Source: Haladaptatus salinisoli
GTDB taxonomy: Archaea > Halobacteriota > Halobacteria > Halobacteriales > Haladaptataceae
Direction of reading: 5' to 3'
Length of the DNA: 64,000 nucleotides
Assembly: GCF_020614375.1 (NCBI RefSeq)
Contig: NZ_CP085327.1
Coordinates: forward strand, 1,414,823-1,478,822
The notes below the pieces were generated by a model that worked only from the letters and a program-made list of their open reading frames with translations, was not told the origin of the DNA and ran no database searches. Both the position numbers and the translations under genes were made by a program. Positions within the stretch are counted from its first letter, which is position 1; the number at the start of each line of letters is the position of its first letter. This document shows, piece by piece, positions 57,567 to 64,000 of the stretch.

Positions 57567-59000
57567 TTAGAACACGTCGTCGGCGTCGAGCGTTCCGTCG
57601 CGGAGTTCGCCGCGCGCCGTGACCTCTTGGCCGAGGTGGACGTCGGCGTCCGTCTCGACGCTCACCGTCTCTTGGCCGTCGTCCAGCACGACGGGATTAC
57701 CGGCCTGCACGACGGTTCCGGTGAACTCGACGTGTTCGCCGCCTCCGCCGGTCGCGTCCGTGGCGGTCGAATCGGTGTCCGTCGGCGTCGTTTCGTCGGC
57801 GTCCGCGGTCGTCGATTCGCTTCCGGAGTCGTCGGCGAACGCGTCGAGTCCCGTGGCGTCGCCGTCCGCGTCGCCGTCCGCGGCATCCGTCGGCGAGCTA
57901 CTGTCGAGGACGGTGACGGTCGATTGCCACCCGGCGGAGCCTTCGATATCGTCCGCCCACCCGTCCTTGACGTCGATATCCGCGAACTGGACTTTGTCGC
58001 CCGGGGCGAGTTCGCGGTCGGCCTTCTCCCCCCAGAGGGCGACTCGAATGTCTCCCGTCTCGTCCTGCACGCGAACGTTCTTCACCTGCCCTTCGGAGCC
58101 GTCGTCGCGGTCGAATGTGCGCTTCGGGTCCGACGAGCGGATCACGCCCGCGATGTCGACCGTATCGCCGATTTGGAGGTCGGCGATGGGTGTGCTCTCG
58201 GGAACGTACTCGATATCTTCCTCTATCTCTTCGACCGCCCCTCTGTTCCCGACGTGGAGTTCGAGGCTTCCGTTCCGCTCGCGCACGTACCCGTCCACGA
58301 CCTCGACGGAGACGCCCGGTTCGAGCTTCTCGGCGATGTCGGCTCGCTCGTCCCAGAGCGTGACGCGAATTCGTCCGGTGTGGTCGCCGACGGTCAGGTT
58401 GGCGACCCTGCCCTCCGATCCGTCGTCGCGGTCGAAGGTGCGGACGCTGTCCGTATCGAGGAGCTTCGCCCGCACGTTCACGTCCGAGAGGCCGAGCGAG
58501 AGGTCGGAGACGGCGTAGGTGTCCTGCACCTGCACGTCTATCTCGGTGTCCTCGTCGGGTTCGACCTGGTCGACGCTGACCTCGGTACCGCTGTAGCCGT
58601 CCTTCGGGCGGCCCTTGATGCGGAGCACCTGTCCGGGTTCGAGTTCCTCCTCCGCGGCCTTGGCCTGTTCGTCCCAGAGCGAGATGCGAATCGACCCCGT
58701 CTCGTCCGCGACGTCGACGTTCAGCACGTGGCCGTCCGCGTCGTCTCCGTCGCGCTCGAACGTTCGCAGGTCGCCGACGCTCGTCACCTTGGCGACGAAC
58801 TTCGCCTCCTCCATGCCGGGTTCGACGTCCGCGACTCCGTTCACCTCGTCCTCGTCCAGTTCGTGGGCGATGAGCATCGCGGCTGTTTCCTCGTCCGCGA
58901 GTCCGCCCATCTGTTCGACTTTTTCCTCGACGGCACTCCGAAACTCCTCCAGAGAGATGTCGGCGTCGAGGTCTCCGTGCACGTCCTCTATAACGCCCAT
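57567..59000 (-). CDS. rpa2: Replication protein A (single-stranded DNA binding, RPA2 type)
   Basis: The 477-residue protein contains three OB-fold repeats (about residues 68-150, 165-255 and 270-365), each with a HVLNVDVADETGSIRISLWDE-like signature (VANLTVGDHTGRIRVTLWDE, VKNVRVQDETGDIRVALWGE). A Thr/Asp/Ser-rich linker follows (about 370-420), then a short fourth OB-like end. The N-terminal 65 residues hold the helical UBA-like segment seen in the haloarchaeal orthologues. It coats single-stranded DNA in replication and repair. The same neighbourhood (rpa2, histone, deacetylase) is known in Haloferax. Confidence 0.93.
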   Translation of the reverse strand: MGVIEDVHGDLDADISLEEFRSAVEEKVEQMGGLADEETAAMLIAHELDEDEVNGVADVEPGMEEAKFVAKVTSVGDLRTFERDGDDADGHVLNVDVADETGSIRISLWDEQAKAAEEELEPGQVLRIKGRPKDGYSGTEVSVDQVEPDEDTEIDVQVQDTYAVSDLSLGLSDVNVRAKLLDTDSVRTFDRDDGSEGRVANLTVGDHTGRIRVTLWDERADIAEKLEPGVSVEVVDGYVRERNGSLELHVGNRGAVEEIEEDIEYVPESTPIADLQIGDTVDIAGVIRSSDPKRTFDRDDGSEGQVKNVRVQDETGDIRVALWGEKADRELAPGDKVQFADIDVKDGWADDIEGSAGWQSTVTVLDSSSPTDAADGDADGDATGLDAFADDSGSESTTADADETTPTDTDSTATDATGGGGEHVEFTGTVVQAGNPVVLDDGQETVSVETDADVHLGQEVTARGELRDGTLDADDVF

Positions 59001-59150
59001 AATCGTACTAAGGTGGTGGGTTGGCCGTCGCTTAAGCGTTGTCTTTGTGTCGGCGGCCCGACGCTGTCGGGCGCTTTCGGTGCGGTGCTACTCACAGAGA
59101 ATACTGCCCGCGTCCTCTCGGATAAATGTACGCTTCGTCCACCTGGCCGC

Positions 59151-59693
59151 CTACGTACCGTCGGAGGTGGTCGTAGCGCTCGAACCGTCTCGTTTCGTCG
59201 TCGCGACCGTCTTCGTCTCGCCGAGGCTCCGATGGACGACTTTCACCGATTCCGGAATCGGCCCCCCGAACGAGAGGGTCGCTCGATACTCGAGTTCGGT
59301 GAGACACTGCGTGCAGGCGGTCGCGCCGTCTTTCTTCTTCGTTTCGACCTTGACCGTGAGGGCTCCGTCTTTCCCCACGTTCGCGCCCGCGAGAACCGGC
59401 TTCGCACAGGAGTCGCTGCCGGTGATGGTGCCGGTGACGACGACGTTCTTCTTCGACGGTTCGAACGAGACCGTCGCCGTTTGGGTCTCGTTCCCGCAGT
59501 TCGCGCCGAGCACTTTGAACGAGCGGTTCTCGATGGTCGGCCTCTCGGTCGTCGTCGTGGTGTCGCCTCCCGCGTCGCCCGAGCCGTCGTCGGGCGTCCC
59601 CTCGCCCGGAGCGCCGCCCCGGCCGAGACAACCGCCGAGTAGGCCGACGGCCGCCGCCGCGCCCGTTCGCTGGAGAATTTCCCGTCGTTGCAT
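59151..59693 (-). CDS. Tat-exported lipoprotein with Cys-rich beta domain
   Basis: The 180-residue protein starts MQRREILQRTGAAAAVGLLGGCLG, a twin-arginine signal with a lipobox (LLGGC), so it is exported folded and lipid-anchored. A Gly/Thr-rich spacer follows (residues 25-55), then a beta-rich domain with four more Cys (ANCGNE, DSCAKP, ACTQC). The pattern allows two disulfides. It may be a substrate-binding or redox-related surface protein; the family is unrecognised. ATG 59693 is preferred over an upstream ATG that would precede the signal by five residues. Confidence 0.78.
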   Translation of the reverse strand: MQRREILQRTGAAAAVGLLGGCLGRGGAPGEGTPDDGSGDAGGDTTTTTERPTIENRSFKVLGANCGNETQTATVSFEPSKKNVVVTGTITGSDSCAKPVLAGANVGKDGALTVKVETKKKDGATACTQCLTELEYRATLSFGGPIPESVKVVHRSLGETKTVATTKRDGSSATTTSDGT

Positions 59694-59854
59694 ACGAGGA
59701 ACCACCACCCGCGCCGTAAAAATACTCCCGTAGGCGAAAACAGCGATTTGAGTTACCTTCGCGCGGTTCCCGCGGTGCGCGCCGGATGCGCTTCACTCGC
59801 ACGGCGTCTTCAGACCGTAACCCCTATAACCGAAACCGCGAAAGGCATGAATGA

Positions 59855-59927
59855 GTCCTGGTAGGGTAGTGGACTATCCTCTTGGCTTGCGGAGCCAGGG
59901 ACCGGAGTTCAAATCTCCGTCAGGACG
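59855..59927 (+). tRNA. tRNA-Arg (anticodon GCG)
   Basis: The cloverleaf has acceptor GTCCTGG with TCAGGAC (one G-U pair) and discriminator G. The D arm lies in AGGGTAGTGGACTATCCT, the anticodon stem TTGGC/GCCAG has loop TTGCGGA (anticodon GCG), and the T arm is CGGAG-TTCAAAT-CTCCG. No intron or encoded CCA is seen. A TATA-like CCTATAACC lies about 30 bp upstream. Confidence 0.93.
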
Positions 59928-59968
59928 CTTTTTCGAGCGTGGCGCGATGAGCGGAGCGGGTCGTCCCC

Positions 59969-60718
59969 TCACTTCGTCGCCCGAATCAACACCTTCTCGT
60001 TACCGAATCCGCGAACCGCACCGTCTTCGACGGTGACGCCGTACACCGCTTTCGCCTCCGGCCGCCGAACGAGCTCGCGAAGTTCCTCCCGCCGTTCCTC
60101 GTCGGGATTCGTCCGGTCGACCCACGCTTCGTAGTCCAGTTCCTTCCGCACGGTCGTCGATTCGTCGATGGCGAATCCCGCCTCGCGGAACCGGTCGAGC
60201 CACCGTTCGACCGAGACCGCCTCGCCGTGGCTCGGGTCGCGGAGGCGCTCGAACCGGTCGAAGAAGGCGGCGAGTCGCTCGTCGTCCGGCGCGACGTTGT
60301 CCTCGAACGCGAAGACGCCGCCGGGCGCGAGCACGCGGACGACCTCGCGGAGGAACGCCCGCGGGGCCGGAAAGTGGTGGGCCGCGATTCGACAGGTGAC
60401 CGCGTCGAAAGCGTCGTCCGCGAAGGGGAGGCGCTCCGCGTCGGCGACGGTGCCGACCACGTCGAACGCTTCCGCGGCGGTCGCGACCATCGCGGGCGTC
60501 GCGTCGGCGGCGACCACCGTCGGGACGCCCGCGTCGGCGAGCGCCGCGGCGGTGTGTCCGGCCCCGCACGCGACGTCGAGCGCGCGGGTCGCGTCGTCGC
60601 ACCACGAGGCGAGCAGTTCTAAGTCCGCGCCCGTTCGGTGGACGTCGCTGTCGAGGTAGTCGCCCGCGAGTTCGCCGAACGACGCCGTCGTCAGTCGTTT
60701 CCGTTCGAGGTCGTCCAT
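59969..60718 (-). CDS. Class I SAM-dependent methyltransferase
   Basis: The 249-residue enzyme has motif I ALDVACGAGHTAAAL, acidic loop VVAADATPAM, VADAERLPFADDAFDAVTCRIAAHHF and VLAPGGVFAFEDNV. The UbiE/COQ5-like core and the HHF segment are common to small-molecule methyltransferases. A C-terminal segment from residue 165 is helical and probably binds the acceptor. It ends 41 bp from tRNA-Arg, and is convergent with it. Confidence 0.88.
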   Translation of the reverse strand: MDDLERKRLTTASFGELAGDYLDSDVHRTGADLELLASWCDDATRALDVACGAGHTAAALADAGVPTVVAADATPAMVATAAEAFDVVGTVADAERLPFADDAFDAVTCRIAAHHFPAPRAFLREVVRVLAPGGVFAFEDNVAPDDERLAAFFDRFERLRDPSHGEAVSVERWLDRFREAGFAIDESTTVRKELDYEAWVDRTNPDEERREELRELVRRPEAKAVYGVTVEDGAVRGFGNEKVLIRATK

Positions 60719-60854
60719 ACCGAAACGACGCCTATCGGGGGTATGATCGTTACCGTTCGGTCAATTCTGGCCCTCCCGAACGGCGAACGCGCGCCGGTCT
60801 GCTATGCGTCCACAGGCCAAATGTCTCCTCGATCGTGACACTTTTTAACCCCTG

Positions 60855-60870
60855 ACGAGTATTTACTCGT
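60855..60870 (+). promoter_or_regulatory. Perfect 16-bp palindromic operator upstream of microprotein gene
   Basis: ACGAGTA-TT-TACTCGT is perfectly symmetric. It lies between a TATA-like TTTTTAACC (60842-60850) and the ATG at 60873, covering the expected transcription start. It can act as a repressor operator in DNA or as a hairpin at the extreme 5' end of an mRNA. Confidence 0.6.
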
Positions 60871-60872
60871 GT

Positions 60873-60947
60873 ATGAGTAAAATTGAGAACTACCGACTGT
60901 TCGTACAGGACGCGAAGAAGTGGGCCGCGAAGAAGACGGGGAAGTAA
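60873..60947 (+). CDS. 24-residue basic microprotein
   Basis: A complete ATG-to-TAA frame encodes MSKIENYRLFVQDAKKWAAKKTGK (two halves, each under 20 residues). It has seven Lys or Arg and two aromatic residues, in contrast to the acidic proteome. The helical C-terminal half (DAKKWAAKKTGK) is amphipathic. The promoter (TATA at 60842) and a palindromic operator directly precede it, so expression is plausible. It lies between two methyltransferase/regulator genes, and I do not recognise a family. It could be an RNA-, membrane- or protein-binding peptide. Confidence 0.55.
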   Translation: MSKIENYRLFVQDAKKWAAKKTGK

Positions 60948-61001
60948 ACCACCTTTTCTTCCGCACGATAGCGATACCCGTAGCGAAGCGTTTCGGTACC
61001 G

Positions 61002-61361
61002 CTAGTCGGCGACCGGTCGCTCCACCTTCGCCGCGAAGAGGAGGAACAGTCCGAAGAGCCTCCCCGGTTCGCGGAACCGAGCCATCCCCGTCCTCGCGTC
61101 GTACTCGACGACGCCCGCGTCGGCCAACTTCGGCAGGTCGACGTTCCGCAAGCGGATCATCGTTCGCTCGCGCTCGTCGTCCGTCACCTCCTCGGACGGT
61201 TTCTCGCGTTGCCACGCCGCGACCTGCGTGGCGATGTCGTCGAGCTCGGCGGAGCCATCCAGATCGTGGAGATAGTACAGCACGTATCGTCGCTGTTCGC
61301 TCGCTAGCAAGCGGAATATCCTATTGAGCGAACGTTCGTCCGTGACCGGCCCCTGTAACAT
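61002..61361 (-). CDS. DUF7344-like winged-helix regulator
   Basis: The 119-residue protein reads as a haloarchaeal DUF7344-type winged helix: SLNRIFRLLASEQRRYVLYYL, AELDDIATQVAAWQRE, IRLRNVDLPKLADAGVVEYD, and a C-terminal GRLFGLFLLFAAKVERP. The last hydrophobic stretch is short and may be buried rather than a membrane anchor. It is divergent from the DUF309 gene and convergent with the microprotein gene. It is a candidate regulator of the palindrome at 60855, though this is only adjacency. Confidence 0.8.
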   Translation of the reverse strand: MLQGPVTDERSLNRIFRLLASEQRRYVLYYLHDLDGSAELDDIATQVAAWQREKPSEEVTDDERERTMIRLRNVDLPKLADAGVVEYDARTGMARFREPGRLFGLFLLFAAKVERPVAD

Positions 61362-61461
61362 CCCTCCTTGAGTGGTACGGCACCCGCCCGAATAGTCATT
61401 GTGGTTTGCTAACAACTGCCGGTTCGGAAGGGATTTTCGCTTCCGACGAGAAGGTGACGAC

Positions 61462-62079
61462 ATGGAGAACTCCCTTCGCGCCGGCGTCGCCATCTACAAC
61501 GCAGGCGAGTTCCACGCCGCCCACGACGCGTGGGAAGACCACTGGCTGGAACTCGAACGCGACTCCGACGACGAGCGATTTCTCCACGGTCTCATCCAGT
61601 TCACCGCGGCGGTGTACCACGCCCGCGGATCGAACTGGGAGGGAGTTCGAGGGCTGGCCGAGAGCGCGGTGGCGTACCTCGACGGGCTTCCGGCGAACTA
61701 CCGCGGCGTCAACGTCGGCGACGTTCGGGACTACCTCCGCGCGGTCCGCGACGACCCCGAACACGCAGAGCGGGTCGCGCCGCCGCGGTTGACCCATCGC
61801 GGGGTCGTTCTCCTGCCCGACGATCTCGATTTCGACGACTCCGCGGCGGCGGCGCTCGTGCTCGCCGAGGAGTTCGGGTACGACGAGAGGACCGTCGAGC
61901 GCGCCGTCGAGTTCGCCCGCGACGACCTCGAATCGGGCGACGAGGGGAGTCATTTCGTCACCCTCGTCGTGGATTTCGTGCGGGAGGACGAGAATCGAGG
62001 ACTGGTGTTTCGACGACTTCGACAGCACGCGGAACGCCGGGCGTCGCGCGAACGCGACGTCGACGGCCTGTTCGAGTAA
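61462..62079 (+). CDS. DUF309 family protein
   Basis: The 205-residue protein opens with GVAIYNAGEFHAAHDAWEDHWLELERDSDDERFLHGLIQFTAAVYHARGSNWEGVRGLAESAV in sections, the helical DUF309 domain (residues 5-90) with conserved FHxAHDxWE and GLIQ motifs. A C-terminal extension follows, which is acidic and helical (ALVLAEEFGYDERTVERAVEFARDDLES). The function of DUF309 is unestablished; its His/Glu pattern could bind a metal. ATG 61462 is preferred over the frame's earlier start, since the extra N-terminal residues are not family-like. Confidence 0.85.
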   Translation: MENSLRAGVAIYNAGEFHAAHDAWEDHWLELERDSDDERFLHGLIQFTAAVYHARGSNWEGVRGLAESAVAYLDGLPANYRGVNVGDVRDYLRAVRDDPEHAERVAPPRLTHRGVVLLPDDLDFDDSAAAALVLAEEFGYDERTVERAVEFARDDLESGDEGSHFVTLVVDFVREDENRGLVFRRLRQHAERRASRERDVDGLFE

Positions 62080-62167
62080 GAACTCGGTCGAGAGAGCGGA
62101 AGTACCGCGGCGACGGTACCGGGTTCCGCCCCGGGTTCTTTTGTCGATTCGCGGCCTACGAGCGCGC

Positions 62168-62845
62168 ATGTCACGGAGCGGAACCTCCACCGCCCAGCGG
62201 TTCTACGGTCGGTGGGCGCGGCTGTACGACCTGCTCGCGTCGACGACGCCCGGATTGTCGAGCCTGCGCGAGCGCGCGGTCTCCGAACTCGCACTCTCGC
62301 CCGGCGACACCGTCGTGGAGATGGGCTGCGGCACGGGCGCAAACTTCCCGCACCTTCGGCGTCGCGTCGGTTCCGAGGGGAGAGTCGTCGGCGTGGACTT
62401 CACCCGCGGGATGCTCGAACGAGCCCGCGACCGGGTGACCCGAGAGGGGTGGGAGAACGTCCACCTCGTGCAGGCGGACGCCGCTACGTTCGAACCCCGC
62501 GAAGAGGTGGACGCCGTGCTCGCCACCTTCGTGGTAGGGATGCTGGACGACCCCTACACGACGGTCGGGCACTGGACGAACTGGGTGCGCCCCGGCGGCC
62601 ACCTCGCGCTCCTCGACGCGGGCCAGAGCGCCAACCCATACTCGTGGCCCCTGAATCAGGCCTTCCGCGGACTGGTCGTCGCCTCGACGCCCGGTAGCGT
62701 GTTGGACTTCGAGCGCCCGCCGTGGAACGTGCTGGACGAGCGAATTTCGGAGGCGCGGCGGGCGCTCTCGGAGCGCGCGGTCGAGACGCGGGACAGCGAG
62801 CACGTGATGGGAATCGTTCGAATCGCGGGCGGGCGATTGGCGTAG
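62168..62845 (+). CDS. Class I SAM-dependent methyltransferase
   Basis: The 225-residue protein has FYGRWARLYDLLASTTPGL at the start, motif I VVEMGCGTGANFPHL, GVDFTRGMLERARDRV, VQADAATF and VRPGGHLALLDAG. The N-terminal signature and the short length are typical of UbiE-like methyltransferases acting on quinones or lipids. It is in the same orientation as the DUF309 gene 88 bp upstream and convergent with thi4. Confidence 0.88.
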   Translation: MSRSGTSTAQRFYGRWARLYDLLASTTPGLSSLRERAVSELALSPGDTVVEMGCGTGANFPHLRRRVGSEGRVVGVDFTRGMLERARDRVTREGWENVHLVQADAATFEPREEVDAVLATFVVGMLDDPYTTVGHWTNWVRPGGHLALLDAGQSANPYSWPLNQAFRGLVVASTPGSVLDFERPPWNVLDERISEARRALSERAVETRDSEHVMGIVRIAGGRLA

Positions 62846-62928
62846 CGACTCGGAACCGGGCTATCGCTTTCCGGCGAACCGAGCGACCCCCCGAAAATAG
62901 GCTATCGACCGCCGACGACCGACTCCCC

Positions 62929-63855
62929 TCAGTCGTCCGCGGGCGACGGCGTTCCCGACATCTCGACCGTTCCGCCGACGCCGAGTTCGTCCAGCGCGAC
63001 CTGCGCGGCGCGCTTGCCCGAGAGGAGCATCGCGCCGAAGGTCGGCCCCATCCGGGTCAGCCCGTAGGTCGTCGCGGTGGCGAGGCCGGTGGCGACGAGA
63101 CCGTCGTGAACCTTCCCGGCGTGTTCGACCACCTCGTCCTCGCTCTTGGCGACCCACATCGAGTCGTGGCCGGGCGAGTCGTGGCCGGGCGCGCCGTACT
63201 GATCGTCCGCGGTCTTGTCCATGCCCGTGTTGTGTTCCTTCGCGTGACTGAGACCCGGCGCGTCGAGCACGCCGCGCTCCTGAAGTTTCGAGACGACGAC
63301 GGCGTCGTGGCCCGTCGCGTCGATGACGAGGTCGGACTCGACCGCGATGGGGTCGACGCAGGTGAGTTCCCTCGGCAGGGCGTGAACCGGCGTCCAGTTC
63401 ATGACGATACCGCCGACGCGGTGGTTCTCGCGGACGACCACGTCGGTGAACTCGGTCATGTTCTGCATCTTCGCGCCCGCGGCGCAGGCGGACTCGATGA
63501 GCGACGAGCAGGCGTGCGGGCCGTTCGCGACGTACAGTCCCTCCGCCTCGTCGGACTCCTCGTAGGGGACGCCGAGGTCGTCGAGCACGGAGTGGGCCGG
63601 GTCGCGAACCGTGACTTTGTTCATCAGGAACCCGCCGAGCCAGAACCCGCCCCCGAGGTAGTTGTTCTTCTCGACGACCATCGTCTGCACGCCGCGCTCG
63701 CCGAGTTCCTTCGCCGCCATCAGTCCGGACGGCCCGCCGCCGACGACGATGACCTCGTTCTCGGAGAACTCGTCGAACTCCTCGCTCCACGCGCCGCCGA
63801 TCGCTCGAGTCACTTCCGCCTCGCTGACGTCCGCGAATCCGTCGAACCCTTGCAT
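62929..63855 (-). CDS. thi4: Thiamine thiazole synthase Thi4
   Basis: The 308-residue protein is Thi4: the FAD/NAD fold [69 protein letters not shown] and a C-terminal [20 protein letters not shown]. It makes the thiazole of thiamine from NAD, glycine and sulfur. The active-site Cys166 is present, as in yeast and Haloferax enzymes, while methanogens have a His there. Cys donors can be consumed in a single turnover. A TATA-like AGTTTTTAA on the minus strand at 63881-63889 fits a leaderless start. Confidence 0.95.
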   Translation of the reverse strand: MQGFDGFADVSEAEVTRAIGGAWSEEFDEFSENEVIVVGGGPSGLMAAKELGERGVQTMVVEKNNYLGGGFWLGGFLMNKVTVRDPAHSVLDDLGVPYEESDEAEGLYVANGPHACSSLIESACAAGAKMQNMTEFTDVVVRENHRVGGIVMNWTPVHALPRELTCVDPIAVESDLVIDATGHDAVVVSKLQERGVLDAPGLSHAKEHNTGMDKTADDQYGAPGHDSPGHDSMWVAKSEDEVVEHAGKVHDGLVATGLATATTYGLTRMGPTFGAMLLSGKRAAQVALDELGVGGTVEMSGTPSPADD

Positions 63856-63880
63856 ATCACCTAGTGGTATAACGAAGTGG

Positions 63881-63889
63881 TTAAAAACT
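63881..63889 (-). promoter_or_regulatory. thi4 TATA element
   Basis: AGTTTTTAA on the minus strand lies 26 bp from the thi4 start codon, so the transcript is probably leaderless and a 5' riboswitch would have no room. The remaining bases to 64000 hold no supported gene. Confidence 0.6.
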
Positions 63890-64000
63890 GTTTCCGTCCG
63901 ATGATGACACTATCGTGATGGAAAAATCGGCCCGTCCGACCGCGGAAAAGATCTTTAGTCGTTAACGACGGTCGAGTCCGACCGGTCGAGCCGCGCTTCC

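Noticed and set aside
63860-63873. Short CAC-CTA-GTG symmetry in the thi4 promoter
   Set aside because: Only three-base arms, not better than chance.
1-64000. CRISPR arrays, insertion sequences, rRNA genes and replication origin
   Set aside because: No regular spacer-repeat array, transposase, rRNA sequence or Orc1/Cdc6 gene was seen.

Overview
The window is a GC-rich haloarchaeal (class Halobacteria) chromosome segment. The evidence is the strongly acidic predicted proteins, leaderless-type starts with A/T-rich TATA elements about 25-35 bp upstream, archaeal-only genes (doublet histone, MptD, aIF2-beta with TRAM, class I CCA enzyme, archaeal CoaD, FAU-1) and many small haloarchaeal zinc-finger or acidic proteins. 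No rRNA, CRISPR array, transposase or plasmid replication gene was seen. Genus cannot be fixed from this sequence alone.

Layout. 1-13.5 kb: housekeeping and metabolism: hydrolase, GT-C membrane enzyme, tRNA-Val with partial 3'-end copies, ABC exporter, the otsA-otsB trehalose operon, creatininase-family amidohydrolase, mptD, aIF2-beta, a probable glucose-6-phosphate dehydrogenase (azf) and a NifU-type scaffold. 13.7-27.2 kb: FAU-1 RNase, PrsW protease, riboflavin synthase, M32 carboxypeptidase, UvrD-like helicase, DMT transporter, a four-PAS histidine kinase, CCA enzyme, and tRNA-Asn and tRNA-Met. 27.4-32.9 kb: more accessory, with a secreted HExxH protein, a frame-disrupted gene, a Tat-exported M14 carboxypeptidase and an enolase-superfamily dehydratase. 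33.0-37.7 kb: a minus-strand locus of two methyltransferases, OsmC, DUF1059, two membrane proteins and a winged-helix regulator. A conserved promoter element is repeated in front of two of its transcription units.

37.8-45.2 kb, all plus strand, is the most interesting part. It holds an aldehyde dehydrogenase, an inositol-monophosphatase-family enzyme, myo-inositol-1-phosphate synthase, a CTP:inositol-1-phosphate cytidylyltransferase-like enzyme, a CDP-alcohol phosphotransferase with a degenerate nucleotidyltransferase domain, and an alkaline-phosphatase-superfamily enzyme with a Thr nucleophile. This matches, step for step, the di-myo-inositol-phosphate (DIP) pathway of hyperthermophiles, split into separate genes, and suggests either an inositol-phosphodiester solute or an inositol-phosphate head group or polymer in a haloarchaeon. 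With otsAB in the same window, two potential compatible-solute routes are present.

45.2-55.4 kb: a ferritin-like DUF892 protein, SDR, CoaD, an acidic pentad-repeat protein with a PRC-barrel-like end, an orphan FlaD/E-like protein, and a glycan operon (remnant GT4, GT2, phosphotransferase-like enzyme, flippase). 55.5-64 kb: chromatin and replication genes (histone overlapping histone deacetylase, RPA), a Tat lipoprotein, tRNA-Arg, methyltransferases, a 24-residue basic microprotein behind a palindromic operator, and Thi4. Several gaps carry perfect GC-rich inverted repeats that look like terminators or RNA elements.
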